Part shown: positions 1-9,224 of the stretch, piece after piece
Layout: each line of letters begins with the position of its first letter
Position numbering within the stretch: position 1 is the first letter of the stretch
NCBI GenBank assembly: GCA_016793115.1
Contig: JAEUIN010000273.1
Span: 220,767-284,766 of the forward strand
From: Planctomycetaceae bacterium
Lineage (GTDB): Bacteria > Planctomycetota > Planctomycetia > Pirellulales > PNKZ01
Length of the DNA: 64,000 bases
Direction of reading: 5' to 3'
Notes under the pieces: model-generated
What the model was told of the DNA's origin: nothing
The model's database searches: none
What the model saw: the letters and a program-made list of their open reading frames with translations, nothing else
Translations under genes and position numbers: made by a program

Positions 1-1
1 A

Positions 2-781
2 GCGCCGCATCATTTTTTGCTGACCGAGCGGTGGTTGCCGCGTCTGCTGAGTCATGCCGTCCCCAACCGACGGCCGATGGACAACATGCCGTTCGGACTG
101 CAAGCGCCGCAGGAAGATGAGTTTGCCCTGTGCAACATGGGCGTGGCGTCACCGTACTTGCGTTGGGCATTTCCTCGGCACTACGTCGAGGCCGGCTGGT
201 GTCTCGACATCGAAGCGCTTACGGCGCGCGAGCGAGATCGTTGGTCCGCAGCCATGACTCGATTCGTGCGACGCTTGACGTGGCGCGACGCGCGGCGTCT
301 GGTGCTTAAGTCGCCGACGCACACGGCACGTATTGCGACGCTGTCACGTTTGTTTCCCGGCGCGCAGTTTGTGCACATCGTTCGCAATCCGTACCAAGTC
401 TTCGCCTCTACGATGCACACTTGGCGGCAACTCTGGGAATCGATGGGTTTTCACAGCCCGAACTTCGAAGGGCTGGAAGAATATGTCTTAGCCACATTGG
501 CGCGGATGTACGAAAGCTTCGAACGAGCGCTCCCGAATCCGCCCTCACAACAACTCTGTGAATTGCGCTACGAAGACCTATTGCTTGATCCGCTCGGCGA
601 GTTGAAAAAGATCTACGACCGATTGGAAATCGACGGGTTCGAGGATGCTCTTCCCAATATGCAGACGCTCCTCGCCAAACGAGCTTCCTACCAAACGAAT
701 CGGCACGAATTGTCAGACGACCTGCGCGGCGAGATTCGTAACCGCTGGCAAGGCTACTTCGCTCGTTACGGCTACACGTAG
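2..781 (+). CDS. Sulfotransferase family protein, 5' end missing
   Basis: The reading frame is open to the left edge of the window, so the N-terminus lies outside; about 259 residues are visible. Proteins of this family move a sulfuryl group from PAPS to a hydroxyl or amine on a carbohydrate, lipid or peptide. The stretch PQEDEFAL near the visible N-terminus is typical of bacterial Sulfotransfer_3-like proteins. The segment LKSPTHTARI followed by FPGAQFVHIVRNPYQVFAST matches the 3'-phosphate binding region of PAPS sulfotransferases (Arg-Asn-Pro then Ser/Thr). The 5'-phosphosulfate loop that should lie at the N-terminus cannot be seen, so catalytic competence is untested. The TTG at 17 is an internal Leu codon, not a start. 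The acceptor substrate cannot be told from the sequence. Confidence 0.85.
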   Translation, partial: APHHFLLTERWLPRLLSHAVPNRRPMDNMPFGLQAPQEDEFALCNMGVASPYLRWAFPRHYVEAGWCLDIEALTARERDRWSAAMTRFVRRLTWRDARRLVLKSPTHTARIATLSRLFPGAQFVHIVRNPYQVFASTMHTWRQLWESMGFHSPNFEGLEEYVLATLARMYESFERALPNPPSQQLCELRYEDLLLDPLGELKKIYDRLEIDGFEDALPNMQTLLAKRASYQTNRHELSDDLRGEIRNRWQGYFARYGYT

Positions 782-856
782 CTGCTGCGGAGCCCGAAAG
801 AGAGGATTCGGAGAGTCGCCTTCGATTCCCGGCCTTAGGTCGGCCTCCGCACCGCG

Positions 857-2116
857 TTAGCTTCCAAATGGGTTGGCGGCGGCAGGTACCGCGCCGCCCG
901 CCGGTGGCGCAGCTTCCGCCGGTGCGGTTCCGTCGGCAGGTGCGGGTGCGGGCGCCGCCCCGGGTTTTACTTCCGGCGCGATGGCGAACCCGGCGACGTG
1001 CTCCAGCGGCTTCGTCTGCTGCACTTCCCGTAGGCATTGAATCAACCCGGTCGTCGTGCCCAGGTAGATTCGATCGCTATCCGCGTTAACGATCTGGAGT
1101 TCGAGCCCCGGGATCGGCATCGCGCCAAGACGCGCTCCGCTCGCGGCGTCGAGCACCGCCAGTTGGCCTGACATATCGACTACGTACACCCGCGACGAAC
1201 TTTGGGCGAGAAACCTGCCGACGCCGACTTGATGCCAAACTTGGTGCCCCGTGCGGGGATCAAGTCGCACCATGTCTCCCGTTTCCGTCACGACGTAGAG
1301 CGCGCCGTTGATCGCCACGAGACGATGCGAGATCGAATTACCTGCGGAAAAACTCCAGACGTCGAGCCCCGACTCTTGATCCAAGCAGTAAACGGTGCCG
1401 CGCCGCGAGGCCGCGTAAACGAACGGCGACATGAAGAGCGGCGCCGCGACGGCGTCGTCGTTCATACGAAACCGGAATTGAACGACATCCTTTGACAACT
1501 CGCGTGAGTACACGTAGCCCGCCGGCGTCGTCCACAATAGCCGATTGCCTTCGATCACAGGCGGACGTTGTGCGGCGCCCGTACCCATATAGCGCTGCGG
1601 CACATGGTCGATCAGCGCTTCGCGCTCCAGCTTGTAGCTCTCCAAGATCCCGCTGTCGAGCGGCACGACGATATGCTCGCCGTCGATTGCCGGCCCTGCC
1701 GAAGGGGAGCCGCCAAGGCGCTGTTGCCAGAGCAAGGCTCCCGTGGCTCGATCCAGCAGGTAGAGCGTCGCGCCGTTCGTCACTCCAATAAACTTGTCGC
1801 CGACGGCCGGCGCGAGCGTCGGGTAACTCGGCTTGCCGACCTCGGACGTCCAATAGGCTCGGCCGTTTTCGGCGTCGAGGCATTGAATGACCCCTTGGCT
1901 CGTTTGTACGACGCAGATACCGCGGTGAACTCGGACACTCTCCACACGTCCACGCGACGGATCGACTCGTACGTACGCCGCCCACGCCCGCTCCAGCCCA
2001 AGTTGTCGGGCCAGCGGATTCGAAATGAGTTCGGCACCCAGTTGCGCCGAGCAGTCTTTTGCGGCGGCCAAACACACAATGCCGGCGACAATGCCGGCGA
2101 GCGCGCGAGAAAGCAT
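857..2116 (-). CDS. Exported PQQ-binding-like beta-propeller protein
   Basis: This 419-residue protein begins with a signal peptide (hydrophobic run at residues 4-19, Ala-rich cleavage area near 24). Repeated blades follow with the WD40/PQQ-like pattern, such as GRAYWTSEVG, GALLWQQRLG, GLDVWSFSAG and GHQVWHQVGV, each about 40 residues apart and each preceded by a short strand of the type VYCLD. This matches the PQQ_2 or BamB-like beta-propeller superfamily. Such proteins are outer-membrane assembly scaffolds (BamB) or exported propellers of unknown role. The last 45 residues are a low-complexity Ala/Pro tail ending in NPFGS. The start ATG gives the signal peptide directly. It is transcribed away from the large gene at 2376. 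A quinoprotein dehydrogenase role is unlikely, because the Cys-Cys and Asp active-site features were not seen. Confidence 0.75.
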   Translation of the reverse strand: MLSRALAGIVAGIVCLAAAKDCSAQLGAELISNPLARQLGLERAWAAYVRVDPSRGRVESVRVHRGICVVQTSQGVIQCLDAENGRAYWTSEVGKPSYPTLAPAVGDKFIGVTNGATLYLLDRATGALLWQQRLGGSPSAGPAIDGEHIVVPLDSGILESYKLEREALIDHVPQRYMGTGAAQRPPVIEGNRLLWTTPAGYVYSRELSKDVVQFRFRMNDDAVAAPLFMSPFVYAASRRGTVYCLDQESGLDVWSFSAGNSISHRLVAINGALYVVTETGDMVRLDPRTGHQVWHQVGVGRFLAQSSSRVYVVDMSGQLAVLDAASGARLGAMPIPGLELQIVNADSDRIYLGTTTGLIQCLREVQQTKPLEHVAGFAIAPEVKPGAAPAPAPADGTAPAEAAPPAGGAVPAAANPFGS

Positions 2117-2375
2117 GACGATTCGCCTGTCGGGAGAACTTCGGAACTTGCGACGGTTCGGAATCTAGGCGGTTTCCCGCCACGCGGCCCTCGCCGCTAT
2201 TCTGACGGCGCCAATGACGGACAGTCTGCTGCCGTGGCAGTCCCGGCAAGATGGGGGGCAATGGCGTACCGAGGCCGCGGCTTCTATGATAATCACTTGG
2301 GCGTCGACGGAAGATGCAAAATTGGGCTCATTTGGGCGATTTACCCGTCTCTGCAGGCCTGCGATTGCGAAGACC

Positions 2376-5300
2376 ATGGATGTAGCGAACGTGACGCCGC
2401 CCGAACGCTCGCTGAGCCAAGAAATCGTCGGCTATCTCAACTTTTCGGAAGGACCGGCGGACCCCCGGTTTTATCGGGCGATCAGCGACGCGTATCGGCA
2501 ACTCGATGCCGAGTCGTCGCCGGGCAAACCAACTCCCCTTCGGCGTCGCTTCGTCGACTGGCTTCGTTCGGAAATGGCACGTCTTGAAGCCGAAGGCCAA
2601 GCTTTCCGCAATCTAAGCCAGGCCCGCGACGTGTTTGAGGCGACCGTCGACCGCCTGCTGCCGGCCTACCGCGACTTCCATCGCGACCTGCTGTTCCACC
2701 AGACCGACGATGAACTATTCCGACCGTACTTCCTAGCCCGCGCGCTGCAGACGGTGCTGCGTCTTCGTTTGGCCGGTACCGACGACGTGGATCTCGTGCC
2801 GCAGGCGTTGGACAAGCTTAACGACTTTCTCGGCCATCGCCCGACGGCCGTCTTGCAGAACGACCGCAAACTGGAACCGTACGAGCACGAATGGGTCGCA
2901 CCGCTTCCGGTCTACGTCGCCGGTGCGGGCTTGGCCCATGATCGCTACCGCCTCGTATTGGAGAAGGCTTTGGCGATTCTCTCGGAGACCGATTCTGAAG
3001 TCTTGCTCCAAGCATATTTTGATCCGGCGCTCATTGAAGAACTCGCGATCGATCCTCGGGCCTACGACTTCGATCATCCGGTGAACAAGCGGCCGAACTA
3101 TCACTTCGGCCAATGGGATCCGCACCATATCGACGGCCGCGGCCGTTACCGCCGCTTTGTGTTTCAAGAAGTGACCCTGCACGCCATCTGGCAACGCTCG
3201 CAAGAAGAAGCGGAGGCGACGGCCGACGAACTGTTGTTCGAAGCCGGAGCGGTGCTGGCGGGCACGATGCTGATGGCGTCGGCGGTCAGCGGCAACGGGC
3301 CCGACGCGCACGATTCAAGCGTCACGCTGTCGACTTTGTTGCCGCGAATCGTGCGGTGCCGCGAAGAGTTCTACGCGCGTTTGCTCCAACGAGTCGGAGG
3401 GGCGCACGGCGACCGCTTGCGCGCGGAAGCGGAAACGTTGCGTCAGCCGTTCGGCGGCGCGCGCCAGCACTTGAATCAGAGACTCGCGCGGTTGCGGGCG
3501 GTGCAATTGCAGCACGTTCATCTCGCACAACTTTTCGCCAAGATGGGTTACGCGGAGGCGGGTCGACGGCAGGCGCAAATCGTGCCGGTGGCCAGCGCAC
3601 GCATGCTCTGCGAAATCAACGGCGTCATCACGACGATTCATCAGCTGGTGGATCGCGGACAATTGCCCCAAGCCGCGGCGGAAGTTCCCGAAGCGGTTTC
3701 GCTGCTGCATCGAGCGATCGAATGCGGAGCGCTCGTCGACCCGTGGAACATACTGGGTTTCCAAGGTCAATTCAGTTTGTTTCCGGCGCTGGAAAACACC
3801 GTTCGCGATCATCGCGTCGACGTGTTAGTGCATCTCGTCAAACGTATCTTTGCGTTGCTCGTGCGGCTGGTGGGAGAAGCGGCGGCAAGCGGCGAACACG
3901 ACTTGCGCGACAAACTCCAGGGGTTGCTCGACTCCATGTCGGAATGGTGGGACCAGTTCGCTTCGACGACCGTCTCCGGAGTCGACCCGGTCAGCGGTCA
4001 CGACGCGGTGCTGTCGGCCGAACAGATCGCCGAAGCGCTCGGCGCTTGGCAACAAGGAGGCGCGGAGACCGGCGACATTCAATTCTGGCGTAAGCACGTC
4101 GCCCATTTCAGCAGTCCTAAATCGTATGCCTTGGTGGTGGAGACGCTTCTTGACAAACACGACTACGTCGCATCGATGGGCTTGCTCATGCAGTGGCTCG
4201 GTCGCTTCGGCGATTTACCCTTAGTCGAAGGGGATTTTTCGTTTCACGCGCTGGCGACGCGCTGGCTGCAAGAGATGCTCGGTAATGAGGCGCGCTCCGG
4301 CTTTGCGGATCCAGGCGCGCGGCGCGATCTCATCGCCAAGTTTTTCGACTATCTCGAGGCGAACGCCGACGAGAACTGGTCGGTCCCGCGATTTGAGTTG
4401 GCCGAAAACGGGCGTCGGCCACGACGCGAGACCCGAACGCTCGGCGACGAACTGGAATCGGACGACGACGATGAGGAGTCGGAAGAAAAGGCGCTGTTCG
4501 GCGCGGCGTACGAAGACGTCGTCTATCGCGACAGTACGCGCGACGGCAACGAGGGCGACACCGTGGGCGACGACGAAGATCAGTCCACGGAATACGAGTT
4601 GGAGAGCGAGGCGCAGCGCGTCATCACGCGTTTGGCCCTGATCGAAACCGCTGCGCGGCTGTGGAAGACCGTCGCCGTGGGCAGCGGTAACCAACCGACC
4701 GAAGGCGAGACGTTCCACATCGACCAAGACCGTCTCGTGTCTTGGTTGCGGCAGGCGGAAGACAATCGCCTCGGCCTCCTCAGATTGCTTGACCAATTGC
4801 ATGACCACCGTTTGCCGGAGCCGCGAGGAACTCACGCTTCTCTTGTCGAGTACGATCGCCGCCGGCAGGTGAAGGAAGACCTTGAAGCGCGGATCATCGT
4901 GACTGCGGTCGAAACGATCGAAGCCGGTCGACTCTTGCTCGCCGCGATCGATCAGCCGCCGGCTGATCTGCAGGCGCACGAATGGTCGGTGCGGTTCGTC
5001 GAAGCCGTAAGCCGGCTCAAGCGAGGCGATCGCGCCGCGCTCGTCGAAGGAATGCCGCGATTGCGCGCCGAATTGCTGGAGCGGCCGATCCTCTATGTTC
5101 CGCTGGCGAAAGGGGGCAAACCCCGTGAAATCGTCGATGTCCAGAGCATCCAGGCGGCGGCGGTCACGTTGCTGCAGGCGTTGCCTCGAGCCGGTTTGCT
5201 GGCCGAAACCTATCGCATGGTTTCCACGGTCCAACTCATGGAGCGGCACCGGCCGGTCGGCGAAGGCGCTGTAACGGAGTTTGATCGACTGTTTCAAGTC

Positions 5301-6356
5301 GGATTCGACGCTTCCGTGCATGCCTTAATCGACGCCGTGGAATTCGGATCGCCGTCGGTGAGCTACGGAGAGGACGTGGAACACTCCACTGAATTGTTTG
5401 AAGGGTTGCAAACGCTCACCGAAGGTTGGCTCAAGCGTTGGAACACGCACTCCCGCAGCCTGCGGTTGTCGTCGCTTGAAAAGGCGGCCGATAAAAAGCG
5501 GTGGGAGCAACTCGTCGAGTTTATCAAGCGCTACGGCAAAGATCTCTTCACGCCGAAGTTCTTAAACCTCGGCAATCTGCGGGCCGTGCTGCATCAGCGC
5601 GTCGACGTTTATCTTCGTCGACTGGAAGAGGACGACTACGCCGAAAGCCGACCGACGCTTCTCGACGCGCTCGATAAAGACATTCAACGCCACGAAGCGG
5701 TTGAATTACTGACGATCGTCATCGAGACTCTGATCGAAAACTACGCGGAATTCAAAGACTACAACAGCACGACGACGCAGAGCGACCAAGGCGATTTGCT
5801 CTACATTCTGCTCGACTTCCTACGCCTACGGCTGGGCTACGAACGTTTCGCCTGGAATTTACGCCCGGTCATGATGGTCCACGAAGTGCTCGTGCGGCGT
5901 CAAAAGACTGCGACCGCCGAACTCTGGCGTCGTGCCGTTACGGAGCGGACCTGCGAAGCCGCCGACTGGAACCTCAAACACCTGCGCGATCTGACGCGGC
6001 TCTACGGCGTTCGGCTGCCGACGATTTCCGATCGACTCGGCGAACGATTCGTGCGGCCTTTGGCCGTGGATCGCCTTCGGGCGCTGATTCGGCCGGCGAT
6101 CGTCGAGCTACGAAACGGCGACGAGCACACGGCTTTTTCATTGCTGGAGCAGGAACTTCGCGAGTTCACCGATAATCCGTGCGGTTCCGGACTCGATGTC
6201 CCGGCTTGGCTGCTGGCGCTGGAAGATGAAGCTCGCCGCGTACAAGCGCAAGTCGACCGGCGAGCCGCGATACCGCCGAGTCTGCCCGAACGCATTCCGC
6301 GCGTCACGCTCACTTGGGAAGAAGCCCTCCAGCAATTGAGAGCGTGGGACGTTTAG
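2376..6356 (+). CDS. Large protein of unknown function (1326 residues)
   Basis: I do not recognise this family. The frame is open from 2214, but the ATG at 2376 is chosen because the upstream 54 codons read like non-coding sequence. The protein has no signal peptide or membrane segment and looks cytoplasmic and mostly alpha-helical, rich in Leu, Arg and Glu. Around residues 680-745 lies a strongly acidic, probably disordered linker (ESDDDDEESEEK and DDEDQSTEYE) that splits it into two helical halves. Codon use matches the neighbours, so recent transfer is not suggested. It is followed after 119 bases by the nuclease-like gene at 6476 on the same strand, which makes a two-gene unit plausible. 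No catalytic motif was found by eye. Confidence 0.8.
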   Translation: MDVANVTPPERSLSQEIVGYLNFSEGPADPRFYRAISDAYRQLDAESSPGKPTPLRRRFVDWLRSEMARLEAEGQAFRNLSQARDVFEATVDRLLPAYRDFHRDLLFHQTDDELFRPYFLARALQTVLRLRLAGTDDVDLVPQALDKLNDFLGHRPTAVLQNDRKLEPYEHEWVAPLPVYVAGAGLAHDRYRLVLEKALAILSETDSEVLLQAYFDPALIEELAIDPRAYDFDHPVNKRPNYHFGQWDPHHIDGRGRYRRFVFQEVTLHAIWQRSQEEAEATADELLFEAGAVLAGTMLMASAVSGNGPDAHDSSVTLSTLLPRIVRCREEFYARLLQRVGGAHGDRLRAEAETLRQPFGGARQHLNQRLARLRAVQLQHVHLAQLFAKMGYAEAGRRQAQIVPVASARMLCEINGVITTIHQLVDRGQLPQAAAEVPEAVSLLHRAIECGALVDPWNILGFQGQFSLFPALENTVRDHRVDVLVHLVKRIFALLVRLVGEAAASGEHDLRDKLQGLLDSMSEWWDQFASTTVSGVDPVSGHDAVLSAEQIAEALGAWQQGGAETGDIQFWRKHVAHFSSPKSYALVVETLLDKHDYVASMGLLMQWLGRFGDLPLVEGDFSFHALATRWLQEMLGNEARSGFADPGARRDLIAKFFDYLEANADENWSVPRFELAENGRRPRRETRTLGDELESDDDDEESEEKALFGAAYEDVVYRDSTRDGNEGDTVGDDEDQSTEYELESEAQRVITRLALIETAARLWKTVAVGSGNQPTEGETFHIDQDRLVSWLRQAEDNRLGLLRLLDQLHDHRLPEPRGTHASLVEYDRRRQVKEDLEARIIVTAVETIEAGRLLLAAIDQPPADLQAHEWSVRFVEAVSRLKRGDRAALVEGMPRLRAELLERPILYVPLAKGGKPREIVDVQSIQAAAVTLLQALPRAGLLAETYRMVSTVQLMERHRPVGEGAVTEFDRLFQVGFDASVHALIDAVEFGSPSVSYGEDVEHSTELFEGLQTLTEGWLKRWNTHSRSLRLSSLEKAADKKRWEQLVEFIKRYGKDLFTPKFLNLGNLRAVLHQRVDVYLRRLEEDDYAESRPTLLDALDKDIQRHEAVELLTIVIETLIENYAEFKDYNSTTTQSDQGDLLYILLDFLRLRLGYERFAWNLRPVMMVHEVLVRRQKTATAELWRRAVTERTCEAADWNLKHLRDLTRLYGVRLPTISDRLGERFVRPLAVDRLRALIRPAIVELRNGDEHTAFSLLEQELREFTDNPCGSGLDVPAWLLALEDEARRVQAQVDRRAAIPPSLPERIPRVTLTWEEALQQLRAWDV

Positions 6357-6475
6357 TTGATCCGGCAAAGATAAACAAAACCTGCCCATGGTTAACTAGT
6401 GACGGGCTTCGACCTTCTGTTATATTGAACACCCGTTCAGTGCCCGCCGTTCCACCGTTGCGAAAGGATGCCGCC

Positions 6476-8155
6476 GTGTCGGACACGATCCCCATCGAAT
6501 CCGCCCGCTATGCGACCGCTGAATCGGAAACGCCCACGTCAATGTTCCTCCAGTTGGAGGTGGATGATCCCGAGACGGTCGTCGCTCTGAGCCAACATCC
6601 GGAGGGGCTTGCTCGCGACGCCTTCGCACTCAAGGCACTGCGCATCGGCGTGCTGGCGCTCGGCCAAGCCCGCGGTCAGATCGACGCCGCCGCGGTGCGC
6701 AATGAGTGCCAACGCATGTTGGAACTGGTCGCCGTGCAACTTCGCGAGCACTCGGGAGCGCTGCAACAGCGACTCTCCGGCACGCTGCATGAGTATTTCG
6801 ATCCGCAGAACGGCCGCTTTCACGACCGGGTCGAGCGCCTCATCAAGCGCGACGGCGAACTCGAACAGGTGCTACGCCGCCAAATCGGTCATGACGATTC
6901 CATCCTCAGCAAGACGCTTTCGGCCCACTTCGGCCCCGACAGCCCGTTGATGAAGCGGCTCAGCCCCAACGAAGCGGAAGGGCTACTTTGTGCGTTGCGT
7001 GAAACATTCGGCAAGCAGTTGGAAACGCAACGCGAGACGGTGCTGAAGGAGTTTTCGCTGAACAACCGCGAAGGCGCGCTGGCCCGCTTGGTACAAGAGC
7101 TCACCGAAAATCAGGGCAAACTCACGCAAACGCTCCAGGGGAAGATCGACACGGTCGTGAAAGAGTTTTCGCTCGACGCCGACGACTCGGCCTTGAGCCG
7201 GCTCGTGAAAAACGTCACGGCCGCGCAGCAAACGATCTCCAGCGAATTCTCGCTGGACAACGAGCAGTCGGCCCTTTCACGACTGACGAAGATGCTCAAG
7301 AGCGCCGACGCGGCGATCCACGACAACCTGACGCTCGACAGCGACACGTCGGCTCTCGCGCGCCTCAAGCGCGAGCTCGTCACGATTCTCGACGCACAAT
7401 CGAAAACGAATCGCGAGTTTCAAGAAGAAGTCAAGGTCGCAATCGCGACGATCACCGCCAAGAAGCAAGCCGAGCAACAGACCACGCGGCACGGATTGGT
7501 CTTCGAGCAGGCTTTATTCACGTTCTTGCAAGACCTCTGTCGACCGTCGAACGACATGGTCGAGTTCACCGGCAACTCGACCGGCTTGATCAAGAATTGC
7601 AAAAAGGGCGACTGCCTGATCGAACTCGGCCCCGAGCATGCCGCGGCCGGAGCGAAGATCTGCGTCGAGGCCAAAGAAGTCGTCGGCTTCGACATCCGCC
7701 AAGCGCGGGCCGAGATTGAAGAGGGACGGAAAAATCGCGCGGCGCAGATCGGGTTGTTCGTTTACTCGAAGAAAACGGCCCCGGCGGGCTTTGAGCCGAT
7801 CACCCGTTTCGGCGACGACGTGTTCGTCGTCTGGGACGCCGAAGACGCGACGACGGACCAGTTTGTCAAGCTGGGCCTGACTGTGGCTCGTGCGCTTTGC
7901 AGCCGCGCGGAAGCCGAACGCCAGGCGCAGCAGGTCGACTTCACCGCAGTTGATAAGGCGATCTTGGCCGTTCAAAAGCGGTACGACGACTTCGACCAGA
8001 TCAACAAATACGCCGACGGCATCATGAAGACGAGCGACGACATCAAAGAACGCGTTCGCATCATGCGCAAGGCGATCGAACGCGAGGTCGTCGAAATCTC
8101 GCGCCAGATCGAAGATTTCAAGCAATTTGTTCAATCGGTCGGCGGAGCGGAGTGA
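6476..8155 (+). CDS. Repeat-containing protein with C-terminal PD-(D/E)xK nuclease-like domain
   Basis: The frame is open from 6314, but GTG at 6476 is preferred: AAAGGA at 6463-6468 lies 7 bases upstream, and the frame before it overlaps the previous gene. The 559-residue product has three parts. Residues 1-185 are helical. Residues about 190-310 contain tandem 27- to 38-residue repeats starting EFSLNNREGALARL, EFSLDADDSALSRL, EFSLDNEQSALSRL and NLTLDSDTSALARL. Residues about 335-475 look like a restriction-endonuclease fold: E344 in a helix, GD379 then E398-A-K400 (a D-x18-ExK pattern), followed by a basic helix and FVYSKK. A coiled-coil tail closes the protein. RmuC and DUF2130 proteins show a similar coiled-coil plus nuclease-like layout, but I cannot assign it to either. 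Target and role are unknown. Confidence 0.75.
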   Translation: MSDTIPIESARYATAESETPTSMFLQLEVDDPETVVALSQHPEGLARDAFALKALRIGVLALGQARGQIDAAAVRNECQRMLELVAVQLREHSGALQQRLSGTLHEYFDPQNGRFHDRVERLIKRDGELEQVLRRQIGHDDSILSKTLSAHFGPDSPLMKRLSPNEAEGLLCALRETFGKQLETQRETVLKEFSLNNREGALARLVQELTENQGKLTQTLQGKIDTVVKEFSLDADDSALSRLVKNVTAAQQTISSEFSLDNEQSALSRLTKMLKSADAAIHDNLTLDSDTSALARLKRELVTILDAQSKTNREFQEEVKVAIATITAKKQAEQQTTRHGLVFEQALFTFLQDLCRPSNDMVEFTGNSTGLIKNCKKGDCLIELGPEHAAAGAKICVEAKEVVGFDIRQARAEIEEGRKNRAAQIGLFVYSKKTAPAGFEPITRFGDDVFVVWDAEDATTDQFVKLGLTVARALCSRAEAERQAQQVDFTAVDKAILAVQKRYDDFDQINKYADGIMKTSDDIKERVRIMRKAIEREVVEISRQIEDFKQFVQSVGGAE

Positions 8156-8224
8156 TACCGGCCGCGCAGATGCCCAAGAATGCGGAATGCTGAGTGGGGA
8201 ATCCGAGCTCATCCACTTTTCGCT

Positions 8225-8251
8225 CCGTGTTCTCCGCGCCATCCGTGGTGA
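8225..8251. repeat. Short dispersed intergenic repeat, copy 1
   Basis: CCGTGTTCTCCGCGCC followed by ATCCGTGGTGA. A second copy lies at 17072-17097. It sits just upstream of the aminotransferase start codon. Confidence 0.55.
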
Positions 8252-8264
8252 TTAGAATTCTCGC

Positions 8265-9197
8265 ATGAACGAGCGACTCTGCTACTTCAACGGCCGCTTC
8301 CTACCTGAGCACGAGGCGAAGATTTCGATCTTCGATTCCGCACTCCAGGTCGGCGATATGGCGTTTGAAGTGACCCGCACTTGCAACGGCCGGCCGTTTC
8401 GCCTGCGCGATCACCTTGATCGACTCTGGAACAGCTTGGCCGCGCTGCGAATCGAGCCGGGCGTGTCGAAAGAGGAATTGGAGTCGATCACTCACGACGT
8501 CTTAAAACACAATCGTCCGACGGAACCCGCCGACGTCGATTGGACGATCTTACACGACGTCTCGCGCGGGCCCGCCTCGGCGTTCCGTTCGCACTTTTCG
8601 GCCGAGGAAATTCGGCCGACGGTGATCGTCGCCTGCTATCCGCTTGCCGAGAAGATGGCCTCGCTTGCGGCGACGTATGAGACCGGCATCGATTTGGTCG
8701 TGCCGGAACAACGCTCGCTACCGCACGAATTGTTGAGCGCCGGGATCAAATGTCGCAGCCGTGTTCACTATCAACTCGCCAATCTGCAGGCCGAGGCGAA
8801 GCGGCACGGTGCGACCGCGATTCTGCTCGATCCCGACGGATTCATCACGGAAGGAACGACCGGCAACGTATTCTTCGTTCGAGAGGGCAAGCTACTTACG
8901 CCGACCACTCGTAATATTCTGCCCGGCGTCACGCGACGCACGGTACTGGAACTCGCCGCCGCGCTCGGCCTCACCGCGCAAGAGGCCGACATCACGCTTG
9001 ACGTCGCGATTGAGGCCGAAGAGGCCTTCGTCACTTCGACCAGCATCGGCATCATTCATGCCCGTACGCTTGAAGGCCGGCCAATGGGCGACGGCGCCAT
9101 CGGGCCGATCGCGCGGCGGCTGCGCGACGCGCTAACGGCGGAAGTCGGCCTCGATTTCGCCGCGCAGGCGGCCGCCTATGCGGCGCGCCTGTGCTGA
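8265..9197 (+). CDS. Class IV aminotransferase (branched-chain/D-amino acid type)
   Basis: This 310-residue protein belongs to the fold-type IV PLP enzymes, which include branched-chain aminotransferase, D-amino acid aminotransferase and aminodeoxychorismate lyase. The PLP lysine is probably in GIKCRSRVHYQLA. The cofactor-phosphate region is seen in ITEGTTGNVFFV and in NILPGVTRRTVLELA. Length is normal for the family. Start at ATG 8265 reads MNERLCYFNGRF, the usual first strand. Members of this family cannot be told apart reliably by eye, so the substrate is left open. A paralogue with the same KCRSR(V/M)HY signature lies at 15069-15998 on the other strand. A short dispersed intergenic repeat ends 13 bases before the start codon. 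Confidence 0.85.
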   Translation: MNERLCYFNGRFLPEHEAKISIFDSALQVGDMAFEVTRTCNGRPFRLRDHLDRLWNSLAALRIEPGVSKEELESITHDVLKHNRPTEPADVDWTILHDVSRGPASAFRSHFSAEEIRPTVIVACYPLAEKMASLAATYETGIDLVVPEQRSLPHELLSAGIKCRSRVHYQLANLQAEAKRHGATAILLDPDGFITEGTTGNVFFVREGKLLTPTTRNILPGVTRRTVLELAAALGLTAQEADITLDVAIEAEEAFVTSTSIGIIHARTLEGRPMGDGAIGPIARRLRDALTAEVGLDFAAQAAAYAARLC

Positions 9198-9224
9198 GAA
9201 TTCAATCGTCCGCGAAGAAGCGCG

